Position numbers and translations under genes: made by a program. From assembly GCA_900290245.1 (NCBI GenBank), contig OKRB01000152.1, positions 1 through 55,198 of the forward strand: a DNA stretch of 55,198 bases, written 5' to 3'. Source of the stretch: Candidatus Sulfuritelmatomonas gaucii. GTDB taxonomy: Bacteria; Acidobacteriota; Terriglobia; Terriglobales; Acidobacteriaceae. Of this stretch, positions 35,205 through 44,800 are shown in pieces. The notes under the pieces are model-generated. The model searched no databases. It saw nothing but the letters and a program-made list of their open reading frames with translations, and had not been told where the DNA came from. Each line of letters begins with the position of its first letter. The first letter of the stretch is position 1.

Positions 35205-36100
35205 CCCTCCCCCTGCATGATCGGAACTTCAACCGCCGCGTGCGTTTCCAACTGCAATCGCCGCAGCTCGATGAAGGGATCGAGCGACTTCATCATGGCG
35301 TCGAATCCAGCGAAGTCGAGCGATTGATCGCCATCGCTCCAGGCATCGTCTGGATTGGGGTGCACCTCGACAAGAAGGCCGTCAGCGCCCGCGGCGACGC
35401 CAATGCGAGCCAATGCTGGCACCAAGCCGCGATCGCCGCACGCGTGGCTTGGGTCGGCGATCACCGGGAGATGCGTGATTTGTTTCAACAGGGCGATGCT
35501 GGCGGCGTCGAAGGTGTTGCGCAGCGTGGTTTCAAAGGTGCGGATCCCGCGCTCGCACAGAATGACATTAGGATTTCCGCTTTCCAGGATGATCTGCGCC
35601 GAGCGAAACAGGTCGCCAATAGTCGCCATCATGCCGCGCTTCAGAAGGATGGGCCGTTTGGTTCGCGCCGCTTCCTCCAGCAGCGTGTAATTCTCCATGC
35701 TGCGCGAGCCGATCTGCAAAATGTCGGCGTAGTCGGCCACGAGCGGAACGTCGCACTCCGACATGACCTCCGTCACAATGGCCAGGCCGGTTGCTTCGCC
35801 TGCCGCGGCGAGCAGTTTCAGGCCCTCCAGGCCCAAACCCTGAAATGAGTAGGGAGAACTGCGCGGCTTGAAGGCGCCTCCGCGAAGGACGCGCGCACCG
35901 GCGCGGCGAACGTGGTGCGCAGTTGAGAGGAGCTGGTGCTCGGTTTCCACCGAACACGGTCCCGCCATGGTGATGAACTCGGCCCCTCCTACGGAGAAGT
36001 CGAGGACCGGCACAATGGTCCGCCGGCGGCCCGGCCCGGCCAGGACATCTGGGGTCTCGGCAAAGCGTTCTTGCCAGCTTTCGCGCACCCCGCGCTCCAT
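35201..36100 (-). CDS. aroF: 3-deoxy-7-phosphoheptulonate (DAHP) synthase, AroF/KDSA-like type
   Basis: Condenses phosphoenolpyruvate and erythrose-4-phosphate to DAHP, the first step of aromatic biosynthesis. Motifs are intact: [16 protein letters not shown] (metal Cys), [75 protein letters not shown] and [19 protein letters not shown]. The start is uncertain: ATG 36100 gives 299 residues, while an in-frame TTG at 36208 adds 36 Arg/His-rich residues that match nothing. Neither start has a good ribosome site. In both cases the N-terminal ferredoxin-like or ACT regulatory domain of the Thermotoga-type enzyme is missing, so feedback control by aromatic amino acids is not expected. Its position inside an operon of exported proteins, with no other shikimate genes, points to a specialised role. 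Confidence 0.88.
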   Translation of the reverse strand: MERGVRESWQERFAETPDVLAGPGRRRTIVPVLDFSVGGAEFITMAGPCSVETEHQLLSTAHHVRRAGARVLRGGAFKPRSSPYSFQGLGLEGLKLLAAAGEATGLAIVTEVMSECDVPLVADYADILQIGSRSMENYTLLEEAARTKRPILLKRGMMATIGDLFRSAQIILESGNPNVILCERGIRTFETTLRNTFDAASIALLKQITHLPVIADPSHACGDRGLVPALARIGVAAGADGLLVEVHPNPDDAWSDGDQSLDFAGFDAMMKSLDPFIELRRLQLETHAAVEVPIMQGEG

Positions 36101-36256
36101 TTCTAGGGAAGCGTGGTCAGTGTACGACGATCGTGGTTCAAGCGCCTCAACCGAAAGGTGGAGATGAACGGGCCTTGCGCCACGCCGGGCACAGCGAACC
36201 AAGAGCAAAAACCTGCGTTTCTTGCGGAAGGAACACGAGCGTGAACAGCGTTCCGG

Positions 36257-37666
36257 TCACGCCCGCGCCAGGGGCGGCGGGCTAAAGCCGAATGCAGCAT
36301 CCAGAATGCCGGCAATGCCCAGCACCGTTTCGTCTTCAAACGGTCGCGCGGCGATTTGAACGCCGATGGGCAGCCCTTCTTGCGAGCGCCCTACCGGAAC
36401 CACGGCAGCCGGCGCGGCTAGCGAATTAAACCACTGTGTGTAGCGCACGGTGTCAAGGTAAGCCACGGTTTGGCCGTCAATCGTCCAGGCTCTTTCACCG
36501 TGCCGAAACGCCGGGATGCTGGCGACAGGGCAGAGAAGAACAGGGAACTCGTTCATCTCGGCGAGCGCTCTTGAACGCAGCAAATCTAGCTCAGCCCAGG
36601 CATTGAGCAGCTCCGTAGCAGTCAGCGGCCCCGCTGCTTCGGCAATTCCCAGGAATTCGCGAAAAATGGGGCTGAGCCGCTCGCGCTTGCCGCGAATCTC
36701 CGGTTCGTAGAACATGGCCCCGCACTGCACAAAGAACTTCCACCACAGTTTGCGCAGTTGCTCCAGCGTTTGCGGCCTGAACGGCTCTACGCGAAAACCG
36801 GCGTCGCGCAACGCCCGCGCCGCATCGTTCACAGCGGAGCGCGTCTCCTGCGTGACAGCAACGAGGCCGTCATCTTCAAAGAAACCGATCGTGTTTTGCC
36901 GCAGATCGTCGAGAGTAGGCGAACGCAGGGCAACCGGCGGACTGATGGGATCGAGCCGATCCTGCCCACCGAGTGCGCGGAAGAGCAATGCAACGTCTGT
37001 CATGGTCCGCGCCATGGGGCCGATCGCGCCAAGGATGGAGAACGGTCCCACGCACGGGGGCAAGTGCCCGCGGCCGGGAATCCTTCCCGGTGTCGGCTTC
37101 AGCGAGCTAATGCCGGTGAAGTGCGCAGGCACACGCACTGATCCGCCACTGTCGCTGCCCAATCCCGCCGCCGACATCCCTGCAGCGATGGCCGCTGACT
37201 CGCCGCCGCTCGACCCGCCGGGTGATCGGTCGAGATCCCATGGGTTGCGCGTTCGCCCGTGGAGCAGATTCGCCGTCTCGTACGCCATCAGAAACTCAGG
37301 ACAATTGGTGGTGCCGAGGATCAACGCGCCCGCTTCGCGCATTCGCGCCACCACCTCCGCGTCTTGTGTCGGAATCTCGCCTTCATGCAGCCGGCTGCCG
37401 ATCTCGCAGCGGTAGCCAGCAGTGGCGATCGAAGACTTGATGGTGACAGGAAGACCATGCAAAGTACCATGCGGCTCTCGTGCTGCGTCGAGTCGCTTTG
37501 CTTGCGAGCGCACACGGTCTGGATCAAAGTCGACAAGGGCGTTGAGTTCCGGATTCAGTCGTTCGATCTGGCGGATATGCGCCTCGGCCAACTCCGCTAC
37601 AGAGAGCTGGCGTGTGCGCAGCAGTTCAAGCTGTCGAACCGCCGGGGCGAGGACGATTTCATTCAC
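36257..37666 (-). CDS. Amidase signature family enzyme
   Basis: A 469-residue hydrolase with the Ser-cisSer-Lys triad: Lys about 77 in LPVTIKSSIAT, cis-Ser about 152 in SPGGSSGGE and nucleophile Ser about 176 in GSDSGGSVRVPAHF. Conserved support is GTTNCPEFLMAYE and GAIGPMARTMTDVALLF, and the end PIGVQIAARPFEDETVL is typical. The GTG start at 37666 overlaps the TGA stop of the TPR/FG-GAP gene (GTGA) and follows GGGAAG. The 96-residue upstream extension has no family match and lies over the neighbouring gene. No signal peptide is visible, so the enzyme is cytoplasmic. Substrate is unknown: amidases of this group hydrolyse amides, carbamates or aryl-acylamides. GatA is excluded by context (no gatB/C). 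Confidence 0.87.
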   Translation of the reverse strand: MNEIVLAPAVRQLELLRTRQLSVAELAEAHIRQIERLNPELNALVDFDPDRVRSQAKRLDAAREPHGTLHGLPVTIKSSIATAGYRCEIGSRLHEGEIPTQDAEVVARMREAGALILGTTNCPEFLMAYETANLLHGRTRNPWDLDRSPGGSSGGESAAIAAGMSAAGLGSDSGGSVRVPAHFTGISSLKPTPGRIPGRGHLPPCVGPFSILGAIGPMARTMTDVALLFRALGGQDRLDPISPPVALRSPTLDDLRQNTIGFFEDDGLVAVTQETRSAVNDAARALRDAGFRVEPFRPQTLEQLRKLWWKFFVQCGAMFYEPEIRGKRERLSPIFREFLGIAEAAGPLTATELLNAWAELDLLRSRALAEMNEFPVLLCPVASIPAFRHGERAWTIDGQTVAYLDTVRYTQWFNSLAAPAAVVPVGRSQEGLPIGVQIAARPFEDETVLGIAGILDAAFGFSPPPLARA

Positions 37667-40600
37667 CGGCCACTTCCCGCCGGTGAATTCGCTGGCAGAT
37701 CGTCGCGCGGCGTGGAGGGAAGTTCTTGAAATTCGAAACGGTATGAGCGAACCGGATCGCCGGAATCGAAGCGGTCGTTCCAGTTCAACCGGTAGGCAAG
37801 GGAAGCGGCATCGTCGGGGTATTGTTCCCGCTTCGAATACGGATACGCAGTCATGCCGTGGAATGGCATCTGCGCAACGGTAAACGGCGATGCGTCCCAC
37901 CAATCCATATCCTTCACGTAGCCGTGGGCATAAAAGAAGTAGTCGCGCTTCCATCCCGACGGCGACGTGGGCAGCTTGCTCGCGTCGAACTCCGCCGCAA
38001 TGCCTTCGCCGCTCCCGAAAACCACAAAGCGATCGTCAACGCTTTTGAGCAGTGGTGTCACATCTCCAAAATGCGTGTAATCGCCGCGCTCGTGCTGGAA
38101 TGGTCCCGTAAGGCTGATGAGATTGAAGTCGTAGTCCAGGTCGCCGGGGCTGGCAAGATCGATCTGCTTGGGGTAACCGAAAAAGCGCAGCGTAGCCGTC
38201 GCGAGCGGGACTTCAGTGGAGCGCTCCGACGCGTCAGAGCTCTGATCGATCAACACCTGGTCCCAATAAATTTGCAGATTGGTCATCAGGCGAATGCGCC
38301 TCGTGCCTTCGGGCAGCTTGCCGGTCAGGTCCATCACCATCGTGCGTTCCTGGCCGGCAGGAAAACCTGCGTCGTCGGTCACGCGCCGCCAGCTGCCATC
38401 CGGCAGTTCAGCCTCAACGTACGGTGGAGTCTCCTTCAATCCCGCCTGCCACGCCCCATAGAGTGAAGTCGCGCTGAAGTAGTTCACATAGCCCGTCATG
38501 ATCAGGCGCAGAGGAACATTGGGCTTGATCGCGCCCAGATCCAGCGTGAGCGCGTGCAAGTTGGCAAAGCCGTCATAAGGCAGCGGTGTGAATCCGCTGG
38601 CAAATACGTGATCGCGGCGCCTGAGCTGATCCAGTACATCGCGTCCTCTGCCATCCCACGCGCCGAGGGGAAGGCGCGTCTTTGCGCTCGCCACCACGCG
38701 GCCCGAGGCAAACGGAGGATTGTCGAGGAAACGTTCGTCAGGATTCACTTCAACGTTTTCAGGGTGATCGACGGCGATCATCCTGAGTTGGTCGATGTAG
38801 TTCACTTCTTCCATCGGCTCCATAAAGCGAAGGCTGATTTTGCCATTCACCAGGGCCGCTTCGGCCCCGTCGACCTTGACCCACTCGCCCGGATTTGGGA
38901 TGTTGCGACGCGCAGGCGTGAACCAGTGCCCCACCACAGCCGCACCGATCACATCGGTCACAAATTTGTACTTGTGACCATCCCACACAAACAGCACCGG
39001 GCAGGAGCTGCCGCGACGGTCCGCTTCCTTCATGGCGATCACGCGCCCGTGCGGCAGGTCGATCTCGTCCTGCAAAACGCCCGTGGGCCACAGGATGCGC
39101 AGGAGGTCGATGCCCGGCGCGTCGCCCAGTCCGACCAGGATTTGCGGCGGAGCTTGCGTCTGGTAACCCGATGCACCGGGAAGTTCCCATTTCTGCCAGA
39201 GCCCATTGGCGAAGACCTCGACCTTAACGCCGAGTGCAGTTTTATTGTCCGCGAGCCCGGTCAGGTCTAGCCGCAAAAAGTGATTTTTGTTCGCGCCCAC
39301 ATTACGCAGCAACACGGGGGCGGCGTTTTGCTGGATCACGATCAAGTCGGCGGCGCCATCGCCATCGATGTCGGTCGCGATCAACCCGCGCGGCTCGCTC
39401 AACGCGATTTTGTCCAGGCCGAGCGCGTGACTCACATCTTCAAAGCTGCCATCGCCGCGATTGCGGAATACACGCACTTGCGGACCGGTACGTGTGTCTA
39501 CGATCGCCGCCAGGTCGATCCAGCCATCGTTATCGATATCAATGGGCGTAAGACCCCAGCCGCGCAAGGCGCCTTTCAGCGGTAAAGCAACCCGCTCGAA
39601 GCGGCGGCCTGCGTGATCTGCGCTCTCGACGTTCCGCCAAAGCGTAAGGCCCGGTGCGCCGGCATGGGTCACGGCAATATCCATCCAGCCATCCTTGTTG
39701 AAGTCGAGCACAGCGATGCCCACGGTGGGCGGCAGCTTCGCATCGGCATAGAGCGGCTGCGTAGGATATTTTCCTTCGCGTGGATTCACGTAGATCAGCG
39801 GTGAAGGCTGATCGCCGGTCGCGACGAGATCGACAGCTCGGTCATTGTTGAAGTCGGTAAGAATAGCCGCCGCAGTTTGTCCGCTACCGTTCAGCCCGAT
39901 CGCCTCGGTCTGCTCGGTGAAAGTTCCGTTCCCGTCGTTGCGCCAAAGCACGTTGGGTGCATCGCCCGGTTTGAGAGGGGCTCCCGTCAGCAGAAGATCG
40001 AGGTCGCCATCGTGGTCGTAATCCACGAATGTGACACCCGAGGGCCGGTTGCGCGGCACAATGCCCGACGCGGCCGTGACATCTTTGAATTGCCCGTGAC
40101 CCAGGTTGCGAAACAACAGCACACGATCATCCAGGGCCACAGCCAGGTCATTCAGCCCGTCCCCGTCATAATCGCCAACTGCGCACGCCATGGCTTGTCC
40201 GCTCGCCTTCAATCCGGAGGCGCCTGCGTCCCAATCCTCAAATTTTCCGCCGCTGAGATTGCGCAGGATGCGAATGGCTTGCACCCCCGACTGCATCAAC
40301 ACCAGGTCCATTTGCCCATCGCCTGTCGCGTCCATCATGCATGCGCCGCCAGTGGTGGTGAACGCGGGCGCAGAAGCACCAGTAACCATCGATTGGGCCA
40401 CAAGCCCGACCGGGATCATCGCTCGCTGGACCGCCTGCGGCATCTCGACGGGAGTAGCTGTTGAGTAGTGGCCCTGCTCGCCATAGCTCAGGCCAATCGG
40501 CGTCGAGATCTTGGTGCTCGACAGGTGCTGAAAGATTTTGAAGTGCTCTCGCGCCTCAGCAATTTGTCCCATGCGTTGCAGCGACCGTGCCAGCACGAAC

Positions 40601-41124
40601 TGCGCCGACGCGTGCTGAGGATTGATTTTGAGAGCCTTTTCAAGGACTGCGATGGCCTTTTCGAACTGCTTCATCTCCTCGTAGCAGACACCCTCGAAAT
40701 AGAGAGAATCGACATCCCTCGGATCAATCGCCGCAGCACGCTGAAAGCTGGCCAGCGCGGCCTCCAATTCGTTGTTCGATCGCTGGCCCAGCCCGAGGTT
40801 GTACCACGCCTGCGCACTGGCTGGGTCGATCGCAATCGCCTGTTGGAGTACCTTCTTCGCCGCATCCAAACGCTGCAGTGTGAGCAGCGCAATTCCTTCA
40901 TTGATGGCCGCCTGGGCCATCCTGGGATCCCGCTTCAATGCCTCGGAAAAGGTGTCTGCAGCTCGCTCGGTAAATTGCTGGCCCATCAGTGCCACGCCGC
41001 GATTGTTCAGGCGAACGGCCTCCGCATCGTAGAGTGCCTGCGCTGCACACGCAGCCGCCAGCACGAAAATCACTACGGGACCGATCGTGCGCAATGCCTT
41101 TGTCAACATGGTCGCTGCGTGCAT
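37663..41124 (-). CDS. Secreted TPR + FG-GAP repeat protein with large C-terminal domain
   Basis: An 1153-residue exported protein heading the nine-gene operon. GAGGGG lies before the ATG. After the signal (TIGPVVIFVLAAACAAQA) residues about 35-200 hold five TPRs (AWYNLGLGQRSNNELEAALA, SLYFEGVCYEEMKQFEKAIA). Residues about 255-640 hold FG-GAP blades (DATGDGQMDLVLM, GDYDGDGLNDLAV, VDYDHDGDLDLLL, TDFNNDRAVDLVA, LDFNKDGWMDIAV, IDIDNDGWIDLAA, TDIDGDGAADLIV) with an UnbV-like stretch to about 700. The last 430 residues begin SSCPVLFVWDGHKYKFVTDV and form a separate domain with GYVNYFSATSLYGAWQ and YSKREQYPDD, whose function I do not recognise. TPR suggests protein-protein contacts; the propeller suggests calcium. 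The likely place is the periplasm or the cell surface. Confidence 0.87.
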   Translation of the reverse strand: MHAATMLTKALRTIGPVVIFVLAAACAAQALYDAEAVRLNNRGVALMGQQFTERAADTFSEALKRDPRMAQAAINEGIALLTLQRLDAAKKVLQQAIAIDPASAQAWYNLGLGQRSNNELEAALASFQRAAAIDPRDVDSLYFEGVCYEEMKQFEKAIAVLEKALKINPQHASAQFVLARSLQRMGQIAEAREHFKIFQHLSSTKISTPIGLSYGEQGHYSTATPVEMPQAVQRAMIPVGLVAQSMVTGASAPAFTTTGGACMMDATGDGQMDLVLMQSGVQAIRILRNLSGGKFEDWDAGASGLKASGQAMACAVGDYDGDGLNDLAVALDDRVLLFRNLGHGQFKDVTAASGIVPRNRPSGVTFVDYDHDGDLDLLLTGAPLKPGDAPNVLWRNDGNGTFTEQTEAIGLNGSGQTAAAILTDFNNDRAVDLVATGDQPSPLIYVNPREGKYPTQPLYADAKLPPTVGIAVLDFNKDGWMDIAVTHAGAPGLTLWRNVESADHAGRRFERVALPLKGALRGWGLTPIDIDNDGWIDLAAIVDTRTGPQVRVFRNRGDGSFEDVSHALGLDKIALSEPRGLIATDIDGDGAADLIVIQQNAAPVLLRNVGANKNHFLRLDLTGLADNKTALGVKVEVFANGLWQKWELPGASGYQTQAPPQILVGLGDAPGIDLLRILWPTGVLQDEIDLPHGRVIAMKEADRRGSSCPVLFVWDGHKYKFVTDVIGAAVVGHWFTPARRNIPNPGEWVKVDGAEAALVNGKISLRFMEPMEEVNYIDQLRMIAVDHPENVEVNPDERFLDNPPFASGRVVASAKTRLPLGAWDGRGRDVLDQLRRRDHVFASGFTPLPYDGFANLHALTLDLGAIKPNVPLRLIMTGYVNYFSATSLYGAWQAGLKETPPYVEAELPDGSWRRVTDDAGFPAGQERTMVMDLTGKLPEGTRRIRLMTNLQIYWDQVLIDQSSDASERSTEVPLATATLRFFGYPKQIDLASPGDLDYDFNLISLTGPFQHERGDYTHFGDVTPLLKSVDDRFVVFGSGEGIAAEFDASKLPTSPSGWKRDYFFYAHGYVKDMDWWDASPFTVAQMPFHGMTAYPYSKREQYPDDAASLAYRLNWNDRFDSGDPVRSYRFEFQELPSTPRDDLPANSPAGSGR

Positions 41125-41835
41125 CTCACGGAACCCCTCAGTGTATACTCGCCGCCACTAATCACGGCAGAAACGGCGTCGAAACTCATCCAATACTCGA
41201 GGATGAGATAAGCTTTCAACAAAACGCACAGGATCAGTTCAAAGAAGGAATTCTTCCGTTTCTGTTTGATCTGGAAGCTGCGCGCGCAGCGACCTGCCGC
41301 GCCGCTTCTGCCCAGTCGCAGAGTCGCGCGTCATGCCATCGGATTCGATTCGGCAATTCATTCCCGCGCAAATTCGTCGCGCACTATTGACCAATTCGGT
41401 GCCGCCCAAGTGATGCAAATCACATCTCGTTAATCTAAAGGATGAGAACGTTTTCCCGGCTTCACTGGGACGCGGGTGCGCCGTTTATCCCAACTTAATC
41501 GTTTAATCAGGACAAAGAAAGGTCTTGACAATCGTTTGGGAGGGGGTTAACTTGTTGGCCACAATCATCGTAGACAAACCGGATCGCCTATAATAAATCA
41601 ATTTACCCTGGCAGGCGCTATTCCGCAATGATTGGACGCCGGTCGCGATCGGCGTCGGGCCGTCGTCCGGTTGCACGCGAGCGTCAAGAGCGAGTCTCGA
41701 TGTAAACGTGCCGCCGATGAACATAACCCATCGAACTTCGAGGTGTGAAAACTGCAATTCGGATTCTGATGATGGCGGGAATCATCCCGCACAGTTTTTG
41801 CTCCGCAGTTCGAACGTAACCTGAGGAGGAAAACA
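41125..41835. promoter_or_regulatory. Divergent promoter region between the nine-gene operon and the third TonB receptor
   Basis: These 711 bases separate two divergently transcribed units and hold no convincing gene. Features toward the receptor are TTGACA at 41525-41530, a TATAAT at 41589-41594 (in CCTATAATAAAT, without a well-spaced -35) and the operator-like palindrome at 41444-41455. On the other side, no clear promoter for the minus-strand operon stands out. The length suggests control by more than one factor. Confidence 0.5.
41444..41455. promoter_or_regulatory. LacI-family operator-like palindrome
   Basis: GAGAACGTTTTC is symmetric around a central CG at all but one base pair (GA-AACGTT-TC) and resembles the AACGTT core of LacI/GalR-type and CcpA cre sites. 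It lies about 390 bases before the receptor start, upstream of both promoter-like elements. No LacI gene is in the window. Confidence 0.35.
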
Positions 41836-44800
41836 ATGACGCATTTGGGTCTATTCAAAGAGCGCCCAGGCAGAAGCGGCAAGAATCGATTTTGTCGCTG
41901 GTTTTTCGTAGCTTGCGCACTTTTTCTGTTCTTAACTTCTCGCGCAATCGCGCAGCAAGGAACAATCCTTGGCACCGTGACCGATCCAAGCGGCGCGGTG
42001 GTGTCAAACGCTTCAATCACTCTCACAAATCTCGACACGGGGTTGAGCACCACAGCCAAGACAGCCGCGGATGGGCAGTTTGCAGTTCCAGAGCTGGCCA
42101 TCGGCCACTACACCGTGAAGGCAGCAGCCACCGGTTTCAAGGTTTCTGAGAAAACCGGCGTGGTTCTGAATGTTGCCGATCGTCTCCGGCTGGACTTCGA
42201 ACTACAAGTGGGCGCTCAGGCTCAGACGGTCACCGTCGCGGCAGATGCGATCCACCTGCAAACCGATACCGGAGAAGTCAGCGATGTGATTAGCGCCGAG
42301 CAAGTGGAAAAACTGGAGACCAACGGCAGAAGCATCTACACGCTGGTCAATCTCACTCCTGGCGCAACAAGCATTCAACCTGACTACCAGGCGCCGACCC
42401 CGGTGGGAGGCAACGCCAACGTCAGCTTCAACGGCCAGCGCATGTCGCACAACATCTACCTGATGGATGGCGGTGAAAACCTGGACCGCGGCGGCGCGGG
42501 CACCTTCAGCGTCATGCCGTCGCTCGAGGCGATTCAGGAATTCACAATTCTCACCTCAAACTACAGCCCCGAATACGGACTTTCTTCGGCGGCGACCATG
42601 ACCACGGTTCTCAAGTCGGGTACCAAGGCGTTCCATGGCGAGGGCTGGGAAGTTGATCGCAACGACGCGCTGGATGCCCGGAATTACTTCAATCGTCCGC
42701 CGGCAAAGGTGGCTGAACTGCGCTCCAACATCTTCGGGGCCAACGTTGGCGGCCCGGTGAGCTTCCATCCCAACAAGTCCGAGCCCAAGACGTTCTTCTT
42801 CTATAACCAGGAATGGAGAAGAATCATCCAGGGTGGAAACATCAACCAGAAGGTGCCGCTGACCAGCACCTATCAGGGCAATTTCGCTGGATCCGGCGTT
42901 ACCGCGGCGGTGCCTTGCGCCAGTTCTCTCTCCGCAGCTCAGCAGGCTAAGTTCACGAATGCGGGGATTACGAAGTTCAGCACCGTGACGGCCGGCACCT
43001 GCAACTACGATGTCGCATTCGCGAACAACACCATCCCGTCGGCGCTCCTTGACGCCAACGCCCAGGCGCTGCTGACACAGGGAAAAATCTTTCCTGCGCC
43101 AACAAGCGGCCAGCAATTCCAGGGCGGCGCCAACTCGCCTACCTATGTCACGGAAGAGATCGCCCGCGTCGACCGTAAATTTGGCGACAAGTTCACGGTC
43201 TTCGGTCACTGGGTTTCAGAACAGATCACGCAGACCTACGGAACCACAATGTGGAGCGGCGACAATGTGCCCACCATCGGCAATACGTTCGGCAACCCGT
43301 CGTACAGTGCCGTGGTTCACACCGCTTACACCATCAATCCGAATCTACTGAACGAAGCCGCGTTTAACTTCAACGGCAACCGTATTCACATTCTGCCCAA
43401 GTCGGCGTTCAGCGCTCCGGTGGCGGCTCCGTCGGGCTTTACCTTCAACCGCATCTTCAATGGCCCGAACCCGACAAACGTGATGCCGACCATCAACCTC
43501 TCGACCACCGGCACGCAATACAGCGCCAACTGGACGCCGTGGAACAACGATGCCAATGACTACCAGTTACGCGACGATATTTCCTGGGTGAAGGGCGCGC
43601 ACCAGTTCAAGTTTGGGGCAAGCTGGGCGCTCTACTCCAAGATTCAGGACGCATTCGCCGCGCCGCAGGGTAACTTCGGCTTCAACGGCTTCTACACGAA
43701 CAACGATTTTGCCGACTTCCTGTTGGGTTATGCAAACTCGTACTCTGAGGATGCCGTTCACGACAGTGGCCACTGGAATAACATCTCCTGGGCGGCCTAC
43801 TTCGCCGACAACTGGCACGCAACTCCGCGCCTGACCCTCAACCTGGGCCTGCGCTGGGACGGTGTACCGCATACCTACGAAATCAATGAACGGGCTTCGG
43901 ACTTCTATCCGAATCTTTATAGCTCGTCCAACAAGGCCACATTCGATACCGCCGGAAATCTCTGCAGCGGCGCTTCGGATCCTGGCTGCTCGGGTGCAAG
44001 TCCGGGATTAGGACCCAGCCCCAATGCCACACTCAAGGCCGCCAACGTCCAGTTCTATCAGAACGGTGTCGGTATCGGCGGTGTGACAGGCGGGGTACCG
44101 AGAGGATTGGTACCCAATCAATGGAACGCTTGGGGTCCGCGGCTCGGGCTCTCCTATGACATCAGTGGACACGGGAAGACGGTGGTTCGTGCCGGCACGG
44201 GCTTGATGTACGAGCGCATCCAGGGCAATGACATGTACGACGACGCCACCAACGTTCCTTTCGATGCCACGGTTAACTTCAACAACGTGATGCTGGCCAA
44301 TCCGCACACTAGTGTGGCCACCGGAAGCACGCTGACGGTGCCGGTTGTTGTGGCGAACATGACGGGGCTTGACATCAACAACTACAAGCTACCGGTTGTC
44401 TACCAGTACAGCGGTGGTATCGAGCAATCGATCAATGGCAGTACGCTGCTTGAAGTGTCCTACGTGGGTAGCCAAAGCCGACACCAGAGCGACTTCAGGG
44501 AAAACAACCTCCCGCCGGCCTCTGCTCTGGCCACGCTGATTAACAACGGCGGCTCCACTTACAACCAATTGGTGCCGTACTTGGGGTTCAAGTCCATCAA
44601 GCAGGCTGAGAACGTGGGCAACGGCCATTACAACTCTCTTCAGATGGACTTCCACACTGTCATTCACAAGGACTTGCAGGCGCAGTTCGGTTACACGCTG
44701 TCGGCTTCGACCGATCCGACCACGGGGAACGGCGGGAACGGGTGGGACCTGGATACCGTTTCGAACCCCTATGCCGGTTGGAAGTTCGATGTGGGACCGT

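Noticed and set aside
36257..37666. GatA subunit of Glu-tRNA amidotransferase
   Set aside because: The amidase core fits, but there is no gatB or gatC and the operon has no translation link.
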